Source: Saprospiraceae bacterium (GTDB taxonomy: Bacteria; Bacteroidota; Bacteroidia; Chitinophagales; Saprospiraceae). Taken from it: 64,000 bases of DNA. Positions within the stretch are counted from its first letter, which is position 1. Every line of letters starts with the position of its first letter. The stretch lies in NCBI GenBank assembly GCA_016709995.1, contig JADJLQ010000002.1:372001-436000 (forward strand), read 5' to 3'. Below, piece after piece: positions 8,984 to 18,107 of this stretch. The notes under the pieces were generated by a model. It made no database searches, was not told the origin of the DNA, and saw only the letters and a list, made by a program, of their open reading frames with translations. The position numbers and the translations under genes are program-made.

Positions 8984-10144
8984 TCAGCTGCGTTGAATCT
9001 TTAACTTAAATTGTTCCATCTCCATCGTGTCCACATTTTTAGCTTTGGCCTGTTCGATGACTTCGTCCAATAATTTACTGGCTTTATCCACTTTATTGTT
9101 TAAGGCATACAGGCGGGCCAGAGTGTAGGATTGATTGAGATCTGTGGATGAAACTACTTTAGATAATAGTTGCTCCCCCAGGGACAGCAGTTTGGTATCT
9201 GATGCGAATTTGTCCTCAATCGATAAAGCCAGAGTATGCATGAGAGAAGCGTCTTTCTCAACCGAGGCAGGTAGTTTTTTCATCGCCTTCAACAAACCAT
9301 CGGCATCTTGCATCGCTGAGTAGTAAGTCAGATTGCTTTCAAAATTAAATTTATCCGATTCTACGGGCAGCAGGGTTTGTATTTTTTCTTGAGATGCTGT
9401 CAATAAATCGACCACCTTATATTCAATAGCTTTCTGGACAGTCTTGTTACAAGCGGCGATTATTTTGGATTGAAAACCATCAGCTCCAACCAGGCTGATC
9501 ATCTTGTCTTTGTTTTTTAAGAACAGATCAAATACCCTGGAGTCGCTCTCCACAGTCGCTTCGTAAATGAATTTGAGATTTTCAGGAGTAGTCAGGTCTT
9601 TTTGACCATTGAGATATTCATTGGCTATTTTCAAACTGGATTTACCAGACTGGTTAAGTGACCGCACATAATTATATACCGTAGCAAAATCTCGTTTGCC
9701 ACTATCATACTCCTTGGCATATAGGGCTGTCTTATCGTTTTTCTTTAATGCGACCTTGCCTGCACTGATAAATTTTTCAGGATCCATATATCCGATGACT
9801 TTGTGCACCAACTTGCCCTCTCCATCGATGTAGAGTAAAGTAGGATAGGCATTTACACTGTATTTGCCAGCCAGCATGAGCCCGTCACCTTTCTCCATGT
9901 CTATTTTTACATTGATAAAATTGGGATTGTAGAATTCGCCAACTTCTTTTTGAGGGAAGGTAGAGGCCGACATCTTTTTGCAAGGACCACACCAGGAGGT
10001 GAAAGCATCCAAAAAAATCAATTTGCCGGATTCTTTTGAATGAGCAAGCGCCTCAGCCCAGGTGCCATGATGAAACTCCATGCCTTCTGCACCAACATTA
10101 CTGAGGACCACACTAAAAACTAAAATCGTCAACATGTACTTCAT
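8984..10144 (-). CDS. Exported thioredoxin-fold protein with long helical C-terminal domain
   Basis: The product is about 386 residues. A signal peptide (MKYMLTILVFSVVLSNVGAE) is followed by a thioredoxin domain with the redox motif SWCGPCKKM, the cis-proline segment VNAYPTLLYIDGEGK, and a GYMDPEKF helix. About 250 residues then appear mostly alpha-helical and TPR-like (LSLGEQLLSKVVSS, LARLYALNNKVDKASKLLDEV). It probably acts in the periplasm on disulfides of exported proteins (inference). ATG at 10142-10144 is preferred over the TTG two codons upstream. A TACTTTTG box lies 20 bases upstream. Confidence 0.85.
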   Translation of the reverse strand: MKYMLTILVFSVVLSNVGAEGMEFHHGTWAEALAHSKESGKLIFLDAFTSWCGPCKKMSASTFPQKEVGEFYNPNFINVKIDMEKGDGLMLAGKYSVNAYPTLLYIDGEGKLVHKVIGYMDPEKFISAGKVALKKNDKTALYAKEYDSGKRDFATVYNYVRSLNQSGKSSLKIANEYLNGQKDLTTPENLKFIYEATVESDSRVFDLFLKNKDKMISLVGADGFQSKIIAACNKTVQKAIEYKVVDLLTASQEKIQTLLPVESDKFNFESNLTYYSAMQDADGLLKAMKKLPASVEKDASLMHTLALSIEDKFASDTKLLSLGEQLLSKVVSSTDLNQSYTLARLYALNNKVDKASKLLDEVIEQAKAKNVDTMEMEQFKLKIQRS

Positions 10145-10163
10145 AATCAAAATATTGAGTGTA

Positions 10164-10171
10164 CAAAAGTA
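10164..10171 (-). promoter_or_regulatory. Predicted -7 element of the thioredoxin-fold gene
   Basis: The minus strand reads TACTTTTG, an exact TAnnTTTG match, ending 20 bases before the ATG. No good -33 partner was seen. Confidence 0.4.
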
Positions 10172-10270
10172 AGGGAACTATGGGGGATTTGGTGAATAAA
10201 AAAATTGGAAGACGAGGCCCCATTTTTTAAGTTTTTTGCACCAAGGTTATTTGTTTTATTTTGCCAGTCC

Positions 10271-11263
10271 ATGCGATCTTTTTTACCCAGCTTAATCTCC
10301 ATTCCCATAGAGTTGGTGGATATCGCAGTGGGGATTTGGTTAGACAAACGATGGGTCCATAAAAAGTTGATCCAGCTCCAGCGGGAACATCCTCTAAGCC
10401 TTGAACCAGCCACTATCCAAAAAATAGAAGGGAGGCATGCTATTTTTTATAATATCATCTATAAATCGTTTTTAGGATTGTATGACCGGACACCGGGTGA
10501 TGAAGAAAAAATGCAACTTCTGTATTTTGTCATTTGTGTCACTTTGGGGGATAATTTTTTTGATTCCAATACCTATTCCAGGGAGCAATTGTATCAGCTG
10601 GCATTTTATCCTGAGGCGTATCCTTCCGTCAATGAAGTAGAAAGATTTTTTATCAAATACAGCATACTACTGAACCAATATGCGGCCTCCAAACCAGGAT
10701 ATCAACATATAATACGAGAGCTGTACCAATCACAAGTAGACAGTCTTCGACAATTAGACCCAACTATCCCCGGGGAGACCCTGGCCGAAATCACCTATCG
10801 CAAAGGTGGTTATTCGATCCTGGTCAGCAGATTTTACCTGGATCTCTTAGAAAATAAAACCGAAGAACTATGCTGGTATCAAATGGGGGCCTTGATTCAA
10901 CTGGGCAATGATATCTATGATGTATACAAAGATCTGCACGAAGGCATTCATACACTCCCCAACCGGATGCAAAAAGTGAAAGAGATAGAAAACGAACTGT
11001 CTGCACGAATGCAGGAGTTTAAAGCATCTGTCCGATCGCTGGCAGTGAGTGACCGTAAGAAAAAAAAATTGCTCCGCCGTACTGCCATCATTTATGCGCT
11101 GAGTTTTACGGCTCTGGATCAATACAAGATCCTGGAGAATAAATTTGGAGACCTGCCTGATTTAAAAACTTTGCCACGCTCCGCGCTCATTATAGATATG
11201 GAACTGTGGCGCAATAGATGGACCTTGATGAAATATGTGATCTCATTAAGTCGCCTCGAATGA
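10271..11263 (+). CDS. Class I isoprenoid-synthase-fold protein
   Basis: The product is about 330 residues and largely helical. Two aspartate motifs are in the right places for the squalene/phytoene synthase side of the class I terpenoid-synthase fold: DNFFD (residues 94-98) and NDIYDVYKD (213-221). The surrounding LIQLGNDIYDVYKDLHEG resembles the second DxxxD helix of phytoene synthases. Overall similarity is weak, so it may be a divergent prenyl-condensing or terpene-forming enzyme with unknown substrate. I start at ATG 10271; the frame opens at TTG 10205. No carotenoid or squalene genes flank it. Confidence 0.65.
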   Translation: MRSFLPSLISIPIELVDIAVGIWLDKRWVHKKLIQLQREHPLSLEPATIQKIEGRHAIFYNIIYKSFLGLYDRTPGDEEKMQLLYFVICVTLGDNFFDSNTYSREQLYQLAFYPEAYPSVNEVERFFIKYSILLNQYAASKPGYQHIIRELYQSQVDSLRQLDPTIPGETLAEITYRKGGYSILVSRFYLDLLENKTEELCWYQMGALIQLGNDIYDVYKDLHEGIHTLPNRMQKVKEIENELSARMQEFKASVRSLAVSDRKKKKLLRRTAIIYALSFTALDQYKILENKFGDLPDLKTLPRSALIIDMELWRNRWTLMKYVISLSRLE

Positions 11264-11281
11264 TCAGATGCAGTGTACAGA

Positions 11282-12132
11282 TTACCCTTTATGAATAATT
11301 CCTTTCATTTGATTGGTGATCAACTTATCGACGACCCGATCTGGCAATAGGGTAAGTATTTGAATATACCATTTTTTTGCAACTACTATCTGGCGGGCTT
11401 TAGGTTTTGATTTGACTATCGTTTCATGGATGAGTTTAGCTACCTCGGAGGCCGGAATAGAGACTTTTGCGCAAACTCAATGAATTTATTTTTATGCTGG
11501 AATAGGTCGTGATAAATAGTGCCTTCAAAGGTATTGTCATCGTATTTGGCTTTTTGATAAGCCTGACTTTTGGTAGGCCCGGGTTCAATAGCCACGACAT
11601 CTATGCCAAAATCCATTAATTCTCTGCGTAGAGAGATTGTCATGGCTTCGATGGCATGTTTGGAAGCTGCATAAGGACCGTAAAAAGGTCGGGCAATCCT
11701 CCCACTGACGCTACTAATATTAATCATTTTGCCGGGTTTGTCTGTCTGCGATTTGACAGCACCAAGTAAAGGTAAAAATGCCTGGATCACATTGAGGGTT
11801 CCTATGACATTAACTTCTTGCTGTTCTCTGAATTTATCAATAGAAATGTGTTGTAGGGGACCGGAGATAGCGATCCCAGAATTATTGACTACAGCACGCA
11901 AATATTGGCTGCCAAGCATCCGACGAACTTTATCAGCTGCCTGGTCCACTGCCGCCCGATCCCGAATATCAAAAATTAATGCTGTAAACCCCGGGCCCAT
12001 TTCTTGTTCAAGCGCTGCTGCTTCGTTTGACTTGCGAACCGAACCAAATATATGGTAGCCAAGTGCTTTGAGGTATTTGGCAGTCTCCAGGCCTATGCCT
12101 GTAGATACACCGGTGATGAGTACTGAATCCAT
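11282..12132 (-). pseudogene. Short-chain dehydrogenase/reductase, frameshifted near the C-terminus
   Basis: The N-terminal 230 codons (11440-12132) encode a classical SDR: TGVSTGIG (NAD(P)-binding glycine motif), NNSG, INISSVSG with the catalytic Ser, and YAASK with the catalytic Tyr and Lys. The frame then hits a stop at 11440. The remaining C-terminal sequence continues in another frame to TAA at 11282-11284 (reading SIPASEVAKLIHETIVKSK onward). Restoring one base in the AAAA run of GCGCAAAAGTC gives an 852-base, 283-residue gene of normal SDR length. It is either a true single-base deletion or a sequencing error. The active site is intact. Confidence 0.8.
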
Positions 12133-12159
12133 AGGTTGAAATTACAAATGATTGAGAAA

Positions 12160-14313
12160 TTACGACTTTGGATAAAGAAATCTTTCAAAAAACTCCCAGG
12201 TACGGAGCATTTGATCGATCCGTTGCCGATTATTGCCACTTCGGGTGATCTCATGACTGGCTCCGGGATGGCGGACATATTCTACTGTTTTGCCCATGAC
12301 TTTGAGGGACTTATACATTTGTTCACTTTGTATGACCCCTGTACGTAAGTCCTGTTCTCCATGAAATATCAGGTAGGGGGTGCGAATGTTTTGCACATAA
12401 GTGATCGGCGACTCCCGCTCAAGATTTTTGAGTGCCTCCGGTTGCCAGGGATAGCCTCCAAAATAATTGGGTACCAGTCTCCAGGCATTACCTTCACCAA
12501 AGAAAGTAGTCAGATCATACACTCCCCGCTGCGAACAAGCAGCTTTAAATCGCTGATCATGAGAGATGATCCAGGCTACCAGGTAGCCGGCATAAGAACC
12601 GCCGGTCACGGCAAGCCGGCCAGTATCTATTCCCCCTTTGGCCACTGCACCATCCAGAGCTTGGAGTACATCATCCGTAGGGCCTTTGCCCCAATCATTG
12701 ATATTGGCTCGCATAAACTCCTCACCATAACCTCCGGATCCTCTTGGATTGCAGTAGACCACCGTATAGCCTTTGCCACAATAATATTGAAATTCATGCC
12801 ACATACTGGCTTCTCCGGGACCCCACATGGCAGTAGGACCTCCATGGATGTCCAATATCGCAGGATATTTTTGGCCACTTTGATAGCCAATCGGTCTCAT
12901 CACCCAATATTCAATAGTCTGTCCTTTTTCATTTTTAAAACTATACTTCTCAGGGTGACTAAGCTTTTTATCTGCCAGCCAGGCGGTGTTGAACTGGGTT
13001 AAAAGCTTAAGGACTTTCAGATTTTCATCGGCAGTATACAATTCCGAAGGGTTATGGATCGTGATTTTGGCAAAAGCAAAATGCCCATGATTCATATCGA
13101 AACTGCTGATGCCCTCATCATAGGAAGTCATCGGAGTAGACTGGTTGCGTTCAAGGTCTATTTTGAAGATTACCACCCCTCCATTGGAAGGAGAGGAGAG
13201 ATAAATATTTTTTTCGTCTGAGGAAAAATGGATGTCGGAGATAGATCGGTCATGCTGGAGGACACGAATATCTTTTTCGGATCCATTGAGCGGTATGATG
13301 GACAATGCAGGGATACTGACGGTATTGGTTTTTGATTGAACAAATGCGATGGTCTTGCCACTGGGAGAGATGGTAGCCTGATTGTATGCTATACCTGGTG
13401 TACCCAGTATTTTATGCAATTGTTTGGTGGACAAATCGATGGTATATATTTCTGACTCCAGGCTTCGGTCCGGATGTTCTGTAGGATCGATATCAGATTG
13501 TACTAAGATTTTTGAAGAATGTGGAATAAACTGGGGGTTGGCGAAGGAATAGTATCCATCAGTCAGCCTAACCGGTTTTGCTTCAGGGCTGACTGCTACT
13601 GTAAACAGGTGGTTAAATGACAAATCATTGGAAGTGCCGGACTCTTGTTGAAATTGAAGTTTGGTGATGACCTTGGCTTTTTTATCTTTTTCATTGAGCG
13701 CGAGATAGGCCCTGATCTCTTCGAGACTGCCATTGGGATCAGCTTTGACATTATTTTGTTTTAAATAATCATTATTGATAAATCCAGCTTTCTCTGTAGG
13801 CCAGGCAGGCACAGATTTAGCCGGATTGAGCGTAGAGTCTATGCTGATCTCTGCCAGGGTGTAATTGCTGCTAAACAGAATGGATTTGCCATCAGGACTC
13901 CAGACAGGATTGGATGCACCATTTTTTTCATTAGTCAATTGCCAGGCTTCGCCTCCGGCCATAGGAAGGATAAAGATTTGGGGCTTACTATCCACGCTTC
14001 TTACGAAAGCTATGGACTGGCCATCTGGTGCCCAGGTGCCTCCAGTGGCCCCTTCTTTTTGAAAAGTCAGCTGCCTGGATGTCGATTGACCATCCCGCTC
14101 AGATACCCACAATTGTCGTTGATACTGATAATCCCATTTATCCTTAGTATCGGGTATGATCGATAAGACATTATATAGTATGTGAGCTCCATCCGGGGAG
14201 AATTGAACATTGGAGATGGTCTGGATTTTGGTAAGATCCGTAATCTGGATTTCTTTTTGGGCAGAAAGTATAGACAGCTGGAATAACAATACCAGGAGAT
14301 ATATGGTTTTCAT
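12160..14313 (-). CDS. Exported S9-family serine peptidase (acylaminoacyl-peptidase/DPP-like)
   Basis: The 717-residue protein begins with a signal peptide (MKTIYLLVLLFQLSILSAQ). A TolB/PD40-type propeller (FSPDGAHILYN, WAPDGQSIAFVR, WSPDGKSILFSS) runs to about residue 440, and a prolyl-oligopeptidase-type alpha/beta-hydrolase domain follows. The nucleophile is in TGGSYAGY, the oxyanion region in DIHGGPTAMWG, the acidic residue in HGEQDLRTG and the histidine in HPGASHE, so the triad looks complete. It probably trims peptides in the periplasm. ATG at 14311-14313 is preferred over the TTG two codons upstream. The SDR gene starts 28 bases beyond its stop. Confidence 0.92.
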   Translation of the reverse strand: MKTIYLLVLLFQLSILSAQKEIQITDLTKIQTISNVQFSPDGAHILYNVLSIIPDTKDKWDYQYQRQLWVSERDGQSTSRQLTFQKEGATGGTWAPDGQSIAFVRSVDSKPQIFILPMAGGEAWQLTNEKNGASNPVWSPDGKSILFSSNYTLAEISIDSTLNPAKSVPAWPTEKAGFINNDYLKQNNVKADPNGSLEEIRAYLALNEKDKKAKVITKLQFQQESGTSNDLSFNHLFTVAVSPEAKPVRLTDGYYSFANPQFIPHSSKILVQSDIDPTEHPDRSLESEIYTIDLSTKQLHKILGTPGIAYNQATISPSGKTIAFVQSKTNTVSIPALSIIPLNGSEKDIRVLQHDRSISDIHFSSDEKNIYLSSPSNGGVVIFKIDLERNQSTPMTSYDEGISSFDMNHGHFAFAKITIHNPSELYTADENLKVLKLLTQFNTAWLADKKLSHPEKYSFKNEKGQTIEYWVMRPIGYQSGQKYPAILDIHGGPTAMWGPGEASMWHEFQYYCGKGYTVVYCNPRGSGGYGEEFMRANINDWGKGPTDDVLQALDGAVAKGGIDTGRLAVTGGSYAGYLVAWIISHDQRFKAACSQRGVYDLTTFFGEGNAWRLVPNYFGGYPWQPEALKNLERESPITYVQNIRTPYLIFHGEQDLRTGVIQSEQMYKSLKVMGKTVEYVRHPGASHEITRSGNNRQRIDQMLRTWEFFERFLYPKS

Positions 14314-14410
14314 CGGCAAAATTTAAGCAATGCAAATTACAACAAAGTATTTGACACTTGAACCTCCCTCATGAGCACGAAATCCTTAACAGTAAGCTGT
14401 ATGCTTCGTT

Positions 14411-14450
14411 AAAAAACAAAAGGGAGTAGAATTGTTTCTGCCCCCTTTGA
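14411..14450 (-). terminator. Rho-independent terminator of the ECF/YCII operon
   Basis: On the minus strand the arms lie at about 14435-14450 (complement of CTGCCCCCTTTGA) and 14417-14430. They form an imperfect G/C- and A/T-rich stem around a short loop and are followed by six T (the A run at 14411-14416). It sits 40-80 bases after the stop of the YCII gene on the same strand. Confidence 0.65.
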
Positions 14451-14492
14451 TTTTTCAAAAAGTGACTATGATTATTTAATGAAACCTTTACC

Positions 14493-15116
14493 TTAATGCT
14501 GAAAGATCTCTCTCAGTTCGAGTGTGCCCTGATAGTTCAGATGAGGACAAGTCCTGGCAATGGCTACCGCTTCTGAGGCATCAGTCGCTTCGAACATAAA
14601 GTATCCGCCGATCTCTTCTCTCCCGGCAAACTTATCCTGAGCAGTGACCTCTATTCCTTTGCCTTCGCTACTGTTGAGTACCCAACCCTGGTCATGCAGG
14701 TGCTCACCACCTGCTATTCGATCTGCTTTGATCTTGGTGAGCCAGGCACCATATTCCTCGACTTGTTGCATAGGATCAGCCGGAGGTATATCATCATTGT
14801 GTACGAAGAGTACGAACTGTGCTTTGCCTTTGGTAGAAGCCATAAGGTCTTGGGAAGCAGTCTCTGATTTTTGGATTTGTTGAGAGGAAGTACCTGACTT
14901 ACCTACTGCATATCCGGCAGCTAACAATCCAAGAGTAAGTATCAATAGTCCCAATATACCGGGTACAGATTTAGGGATTAGCGGAACTGGTGATTGAATC
15001 AAATTTTCGTTTTTCATTTTTGCAGTGATTTTAGAAATTAAATAATGAGGTACTTTATCACTTTGCGCATTGGATAGAAGCATTTTTTTTTCGGAAGTAT
15101 TCAAAGGTGAATCCAT
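14493..15116 (-). CDS. Membrane-anchored YCII-domain protein, putative partner of the ECF sigma factor
   Basis: The start is ATG at 15114-15116 (MDSPLNTSEKK), four bases after the sigma gene stop; the longer frame into the sigma gene is an artefact. Of 207 residues, the first 53 or so are probably cytoplasmic and resemble the short helical start of small anti-sigma factors (DKVPHYLISKITAKMK). Residues about 54-72 form one membrane segment (GILGLLILTLGLLAAGYAV). After a linker there is a YCII/DGPF-type domain (QFVLFVHNDD, EEYGAWLTKIKADR, GGYFMFEATDASEAVAIA, CPHLNYQGTLELREI). The arrangement suggests a regulator or sensor for the sigma factor (inference). Confidence 0.75.
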   Translation of the reverse strand: MDSPLNTSEKKMLLSNAQSDKVPHYLISKITAKMKNENLIQSPVPLIPKSVPGILGLLILTLGLLAAGYAVGKSGTSSQQIQKSETASQDLMASTKGKAQFVLFVHNDDIPPADPMQQVEEYGAWLTKIKADRIAGGEHLHDQGWVLNSSEGKGIEVTAQDKFAGREEIGGYFMFEATDASEAVAIARTCPHLNYQGTLELREIFQH

Positions 15117-15120
15117 AATA

Positions 15121-15642
15121 TTATACGTTGTGGGTATTATATAGCAATCTAAAAGCCTTCCTAGCCTGGTGCAGTTGACTTTTACTGGTGCCGACTGCGA
15201 TATCCAGCATGGAGGCGATCTCTTCATGTTTGTAGCCTTCGAGGTCATGCAACAATAGGATGGTTCGATATCCTTCGGGCAGCTTTTCGATGAGGGGCAT
15301 CGTATCGTTGATTTGTTTTTCTTCGGTTTTCAAGCCTTCCACGATTTCTGGTTGAAGCGATGTTTTTAAAGTTTTGGTTCTATTTTCTTCTCTTGCCGAA
15401 TTGATCACTATACCGATCAACCACGTGCGCAATGAAGATCGCCATTCAAATTTTTCAAGATTCATGACTGCTCTCATCCATGCGTTTTGAGTGATTTCCT
15501 CAGCTGCCAACAAGTCACCCGGACACAGTTTGCACGCCATGTTCCACATAGCTGAGGCATGTCGTTTGTACAGCAACCTAAAGGAGTATTCGTCCCTGGT
15601 ATTGAGATACGCCATGACTAGAGCCTTGTCTATAATATTCAT
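15121..15642 (-). CDS. ECF RNA polymerase sigma factor
   Basis: The 173-residue protein has sigma region 2 (YSFRLLYKRHASAMWNMACKL, ITQNAWMRAVMNLEKFEWRSSLRTWLIGIVINSAR, where the RTWL segment fits 2.4) and region 4 (LPEGYRTILLLHDLEGYKHEEIASMLDIAVGTSKSQLHQARKAFRLL, a helix-turn-helix). It has no C-terminal extension, unlike the DGPF/YCII-associated ECF42 sigma factors. It is followed four bases later by the YCII membrane protein and then a terminator, forming a two-gene operon. Target promoters are not evident. Confidence 0.92.
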   Translation of the reverse strand: MNIIDKALVMAYLNTRDEYSFRLLYKRHASAMWNMACKLCPGDLLAAEEITQNAWMRAVMNLEKFEWRSSLRTWLIGIVINSAREENRTKTLKTSLQPEIVEGLKTEEKQINDTMPLIEKLPEGYRTILLLHDLEGYKHEEIASMLDIAVGTSKSQLHQARKAFRLLYNTHNV

Positions 15643-15819
15643 CTAAAGTGATCACTGGTTTTCCCCAGATTACGATGATACATAGATATCAGCATTTTAT
15701 GGGAATTGTAGATTAGTGCAGGTGAAGGGAAAAAGGTTGTATCAGCCTGGTTGTTTTCGAATAAGCTTAGAAAGTCGATCTAAATCATGTGGTAAAAAAT
15801 AGCTCCGATGCTGCCAACC

Positions 15820-17469
15820 TTAATCAGTATCTACCTTCACATCCTTGAACAGGAAGCTATTGTCACATAACCTCAACTTTTGTCCGCTGGCTATGGTCAC
15901 ATTCCGGAGTATGACTTCCCTGGTTCTGACGAAGGGATACTTCTCCTGGTAAGAATCGTCGGTCATCTGTGGATTGAAATCTGAAAAAATGGCTGGACCC
16001 TGATAATTTTCCGGATGATGGGAGTCATCGATATGAAGGGTTTCGATGGTGATCCGCTCCGGCATATAACAGGTATATCCAAAATCATGCTGGCCGGAAT
16101 TGGAACTACTGATCAGGCTGGCGCTGGTGGAGCTGCCTCCGGAGGGCACGAAAACACAGTGGCGAATGATTAACTCTCCCTGCCAGGTACTACCATAATC
16201 GCTGCGTAGATTGATGAGGCTCCTACCGTATATCCTGCAATTCTCTACCGTTAAGATTCCGGTGCCTATGGCATTGATGCCCATATGTCCCAGTGTCGAA
16301 TTGCGGATAGTGGCATTGGCTACCCCCATGTGGGCATCAAACCGGGACAAGATGCATTGGTCATAAAGAAGATTTTTGCAGTAGTTGGAACCCAGGATTC
16401 CCCAGTAGGTTTTGTCGTTGATATCATTGGTCTGGCTGCAGTTGACAAAGGATACGTTAAGAGCCCGATTGGCCAAAAGGTCGTAAGTGCCCATCGTGAC
16501 GGGTTTCTCAGCTGAGCCTATGGTACTATATGTTTTATGTCCTGTCAGGATGGTGTTGTCAACCGTTACGTAAGCGCAGTCACGAATACTGATGAAACCA
16601 CCATAGGGCGCGCCATGGTCTCCTTCGCCGGTGACGCGATGTTCCAGCCCGGACACATGGACATGGGAACGCCTGATCTCGATGTTTCGACTATAATAGG
16701 TGTACTTCGATGCTGCTCTGTTAGCGATAGTGATGAATCGTCCTCCGGAGAGATGGAGTGTCTTCTCGTCCATGGGCAGGGCCGTGATTTCCGTGATCTG
16801 GTCGAAGTCCCAGATGATCGGAGCATCCATATCCACCTGACCATTTTTATCGGCTACAAAAATGTCTGTTTGGGAAGATCCATTATTTTGGTTCAACCCA
16901 AAACGGATATAACGCTTTATACTGGTATCGGTGACCGTGACCAGGCAGGTTCCAGGCAAGGATGCGTTGATTTTGTCCTGATTTCTCCTGAGGGAGGTGA
17001 TACCCTCCAGATTGAACGGTTTCAGACCGGAACTGACTTTGAAAACAGGTGAATTTCGGTTTTGGACTTCGGTATCGTCAATGATAAAAGTCGCCGTGCC
17101 AAAATCGGTGTCAGTCCGGATGACCGCTATGCGCTCTTTACCCCCAATGTAGTAGGTGGCCCCCTCATCAGATTTCACCATAAGGCCGTGCAGATTGGCG
17201 AAGGCATGGGTCGCAGCGATAGCATCTATATCATCGGTCTTTCCGTCGCCTTTGGCACCGAAGTCACTATATCGGACCCGTCCTGTATTTTTAAATTTGA
17301 GGACATTCTTTGGGGAAACATTTACCTGTAATCGTCCATTTTCATCTATAGATACCTGGGTTTTCTTTTTTTGAGATATAATCACTACCTCTTCCGGCGG
17401 GCTTTTGGTCTGTCCCCTGGTCAAGATTACAGTTGAAATAAAGAAGAAGGATAAGAGTAAATATTTCAT
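15820..17469 (-). CDS. Exported right-handed beta-helix protein (pectate-lyase-superfamily-like)
   Basis: The product is about 549 residues. It has a signal peptide (MKYLLLSFFFISTVILTRGQ) and the start motif of the pectate-lyase-like beta-helix superfamily, FGAKGDGKTDDIDAI, followed by irregular beta-helix repeats (VENCRIYGRSLINLRSDYG, IRNSTLGHMGINAIGTG, CILSRFDAHMGVAN). Such proteins bind or cleave acidic polysaccharides, but no catalytic residues could be fixed, so lyase activity is not claimed. ATG 17469 is chosen, with 17478 possible. It stands alone, with about 640 bases of non-coding sequence upstream. Confidence 0.78.
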   Translation of the reverse strand: MKYLLLSFFFISTVILTRGQTKSPPEEVVIISQKKKTQVSIDENGRLQVNVSPKNVLKFKNTGRVRYSDFGAKGDGKTDDIDAIAATHAFANLHGLMVKSDEGATYYIGGKERIAVIRTDTDFGTATFIIDDTEVQNRNSPVFKVSSGLKPFNLEGITSLRRNQDKINASLPGTCLVTVTDTSIKRYIRFGLNQNNGSSQTDIFVADKNGQVDMDAPIIWDFDQITEITALPMDEKTLHLSGGRFITIANRAASKYTYYSRNIEIRRSHVHVSGLEHRVTGEGDHGAPYGGFISIRDCAYVTVDNTILTGHKTYSTIGSAEKPVTMGTYDLLANRALNVSFVNCSQTNDINDKTYWGILGSNYCKNLLYDQCILSRFDAHMGVANATIRNSTLGHMGINAIGTGILTVENCRIYGRSLINLRSDYGSTWQGELIIRHCVFVPSGGSSTSASLISSSNSGQHDFGYTCYMPERITIETLHIDDSHHPENYQGPAIFSDFNPQMTDDSYQEKYPFVRTREVILRNVTIASGQKLRLCDNSFLFKDVKVDTD

Positions 17470-18107
17470 CACGAGCATGTTTTAAAAGTAATCAATTTTG
17501 GGAAACTTGGTCTTTGGAGCGGAGGCGGAAATCATTTATCCAATATTGGTAAGAGAATTGTTCAACTTTTCATTTTTAGGCTGCTGAAAGTTGGAACCTG
17601 AATGTTCAATCCGAAAAAAGCCGATCCATAGTCAATCCAAGTTTTATAGAAATTGCAGATCAATTCAAGTCTATCGAAAATACTTGTATTACCCTATTTA
17701 TTTTTTCCATAAATACAATAGCATTAAATTACCTGCATAATCATAACTACCGCTTCGTGAACCGAATAGATCGCCTCATGGGTATAGTGATTTTGCTCCA
17801 GTCTAAACACTTTAGAGTTACTTCCTACTGTTGGGCCATATATCTCAAGGTTTTAAAAGGTTATTTAGAGAAAGGCATTCAAGTGAAATATGAGGAACGG
17901 TATGATTGAGTAGATCATAGAATAATCGCGCTCCGGAAGCGGCAAAGCGGTCGTGCAGATATTCATCGATAGGTGTGATTTTTCCATAACTTCGTGGCAA
18001 CCTCCTCTTCCAAGTTCCTCCCCACGCCCACCCCGGAATTTCCACCCAAAGTAAAATTTGTACTTACCCTTATTTTTTACGTAATTGCAGTAAAAATAAA
18101 TCTATCA
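17470..18107. other. Intergenic region with no recognised gene
   Basis: This divergent region lies between the beta-helix gene and the Tat-exported TIM-barrel gene. Short frames exist on both strands (for example 17845-18045, minus), but none has recognisable motifs or gene-like composition. The promoters of both flanking genes should lie here; no exact TAnnTTTG box with a -33 partner was found. Confidence 0.5.

Noticed and set aside
12361..13002. Plus-strand frame of 213 codons
   Set aside because: It is antisense to the catalytic domain of the S9 peptidase and has unlikely composition.
16537..17052. Plus-strand frame of 171 codons
   Set aside because: It is antisense to the beta-helix gene; the beta-helix frame has the signal peptide and family motif.
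17845..18045. Minus-strand frame of 66 codons in the 17.5-18.1 kb gap
   Set aside because: It has no recognised motif and an improbable Trp-rich start, and it is short enough to occur by chance.
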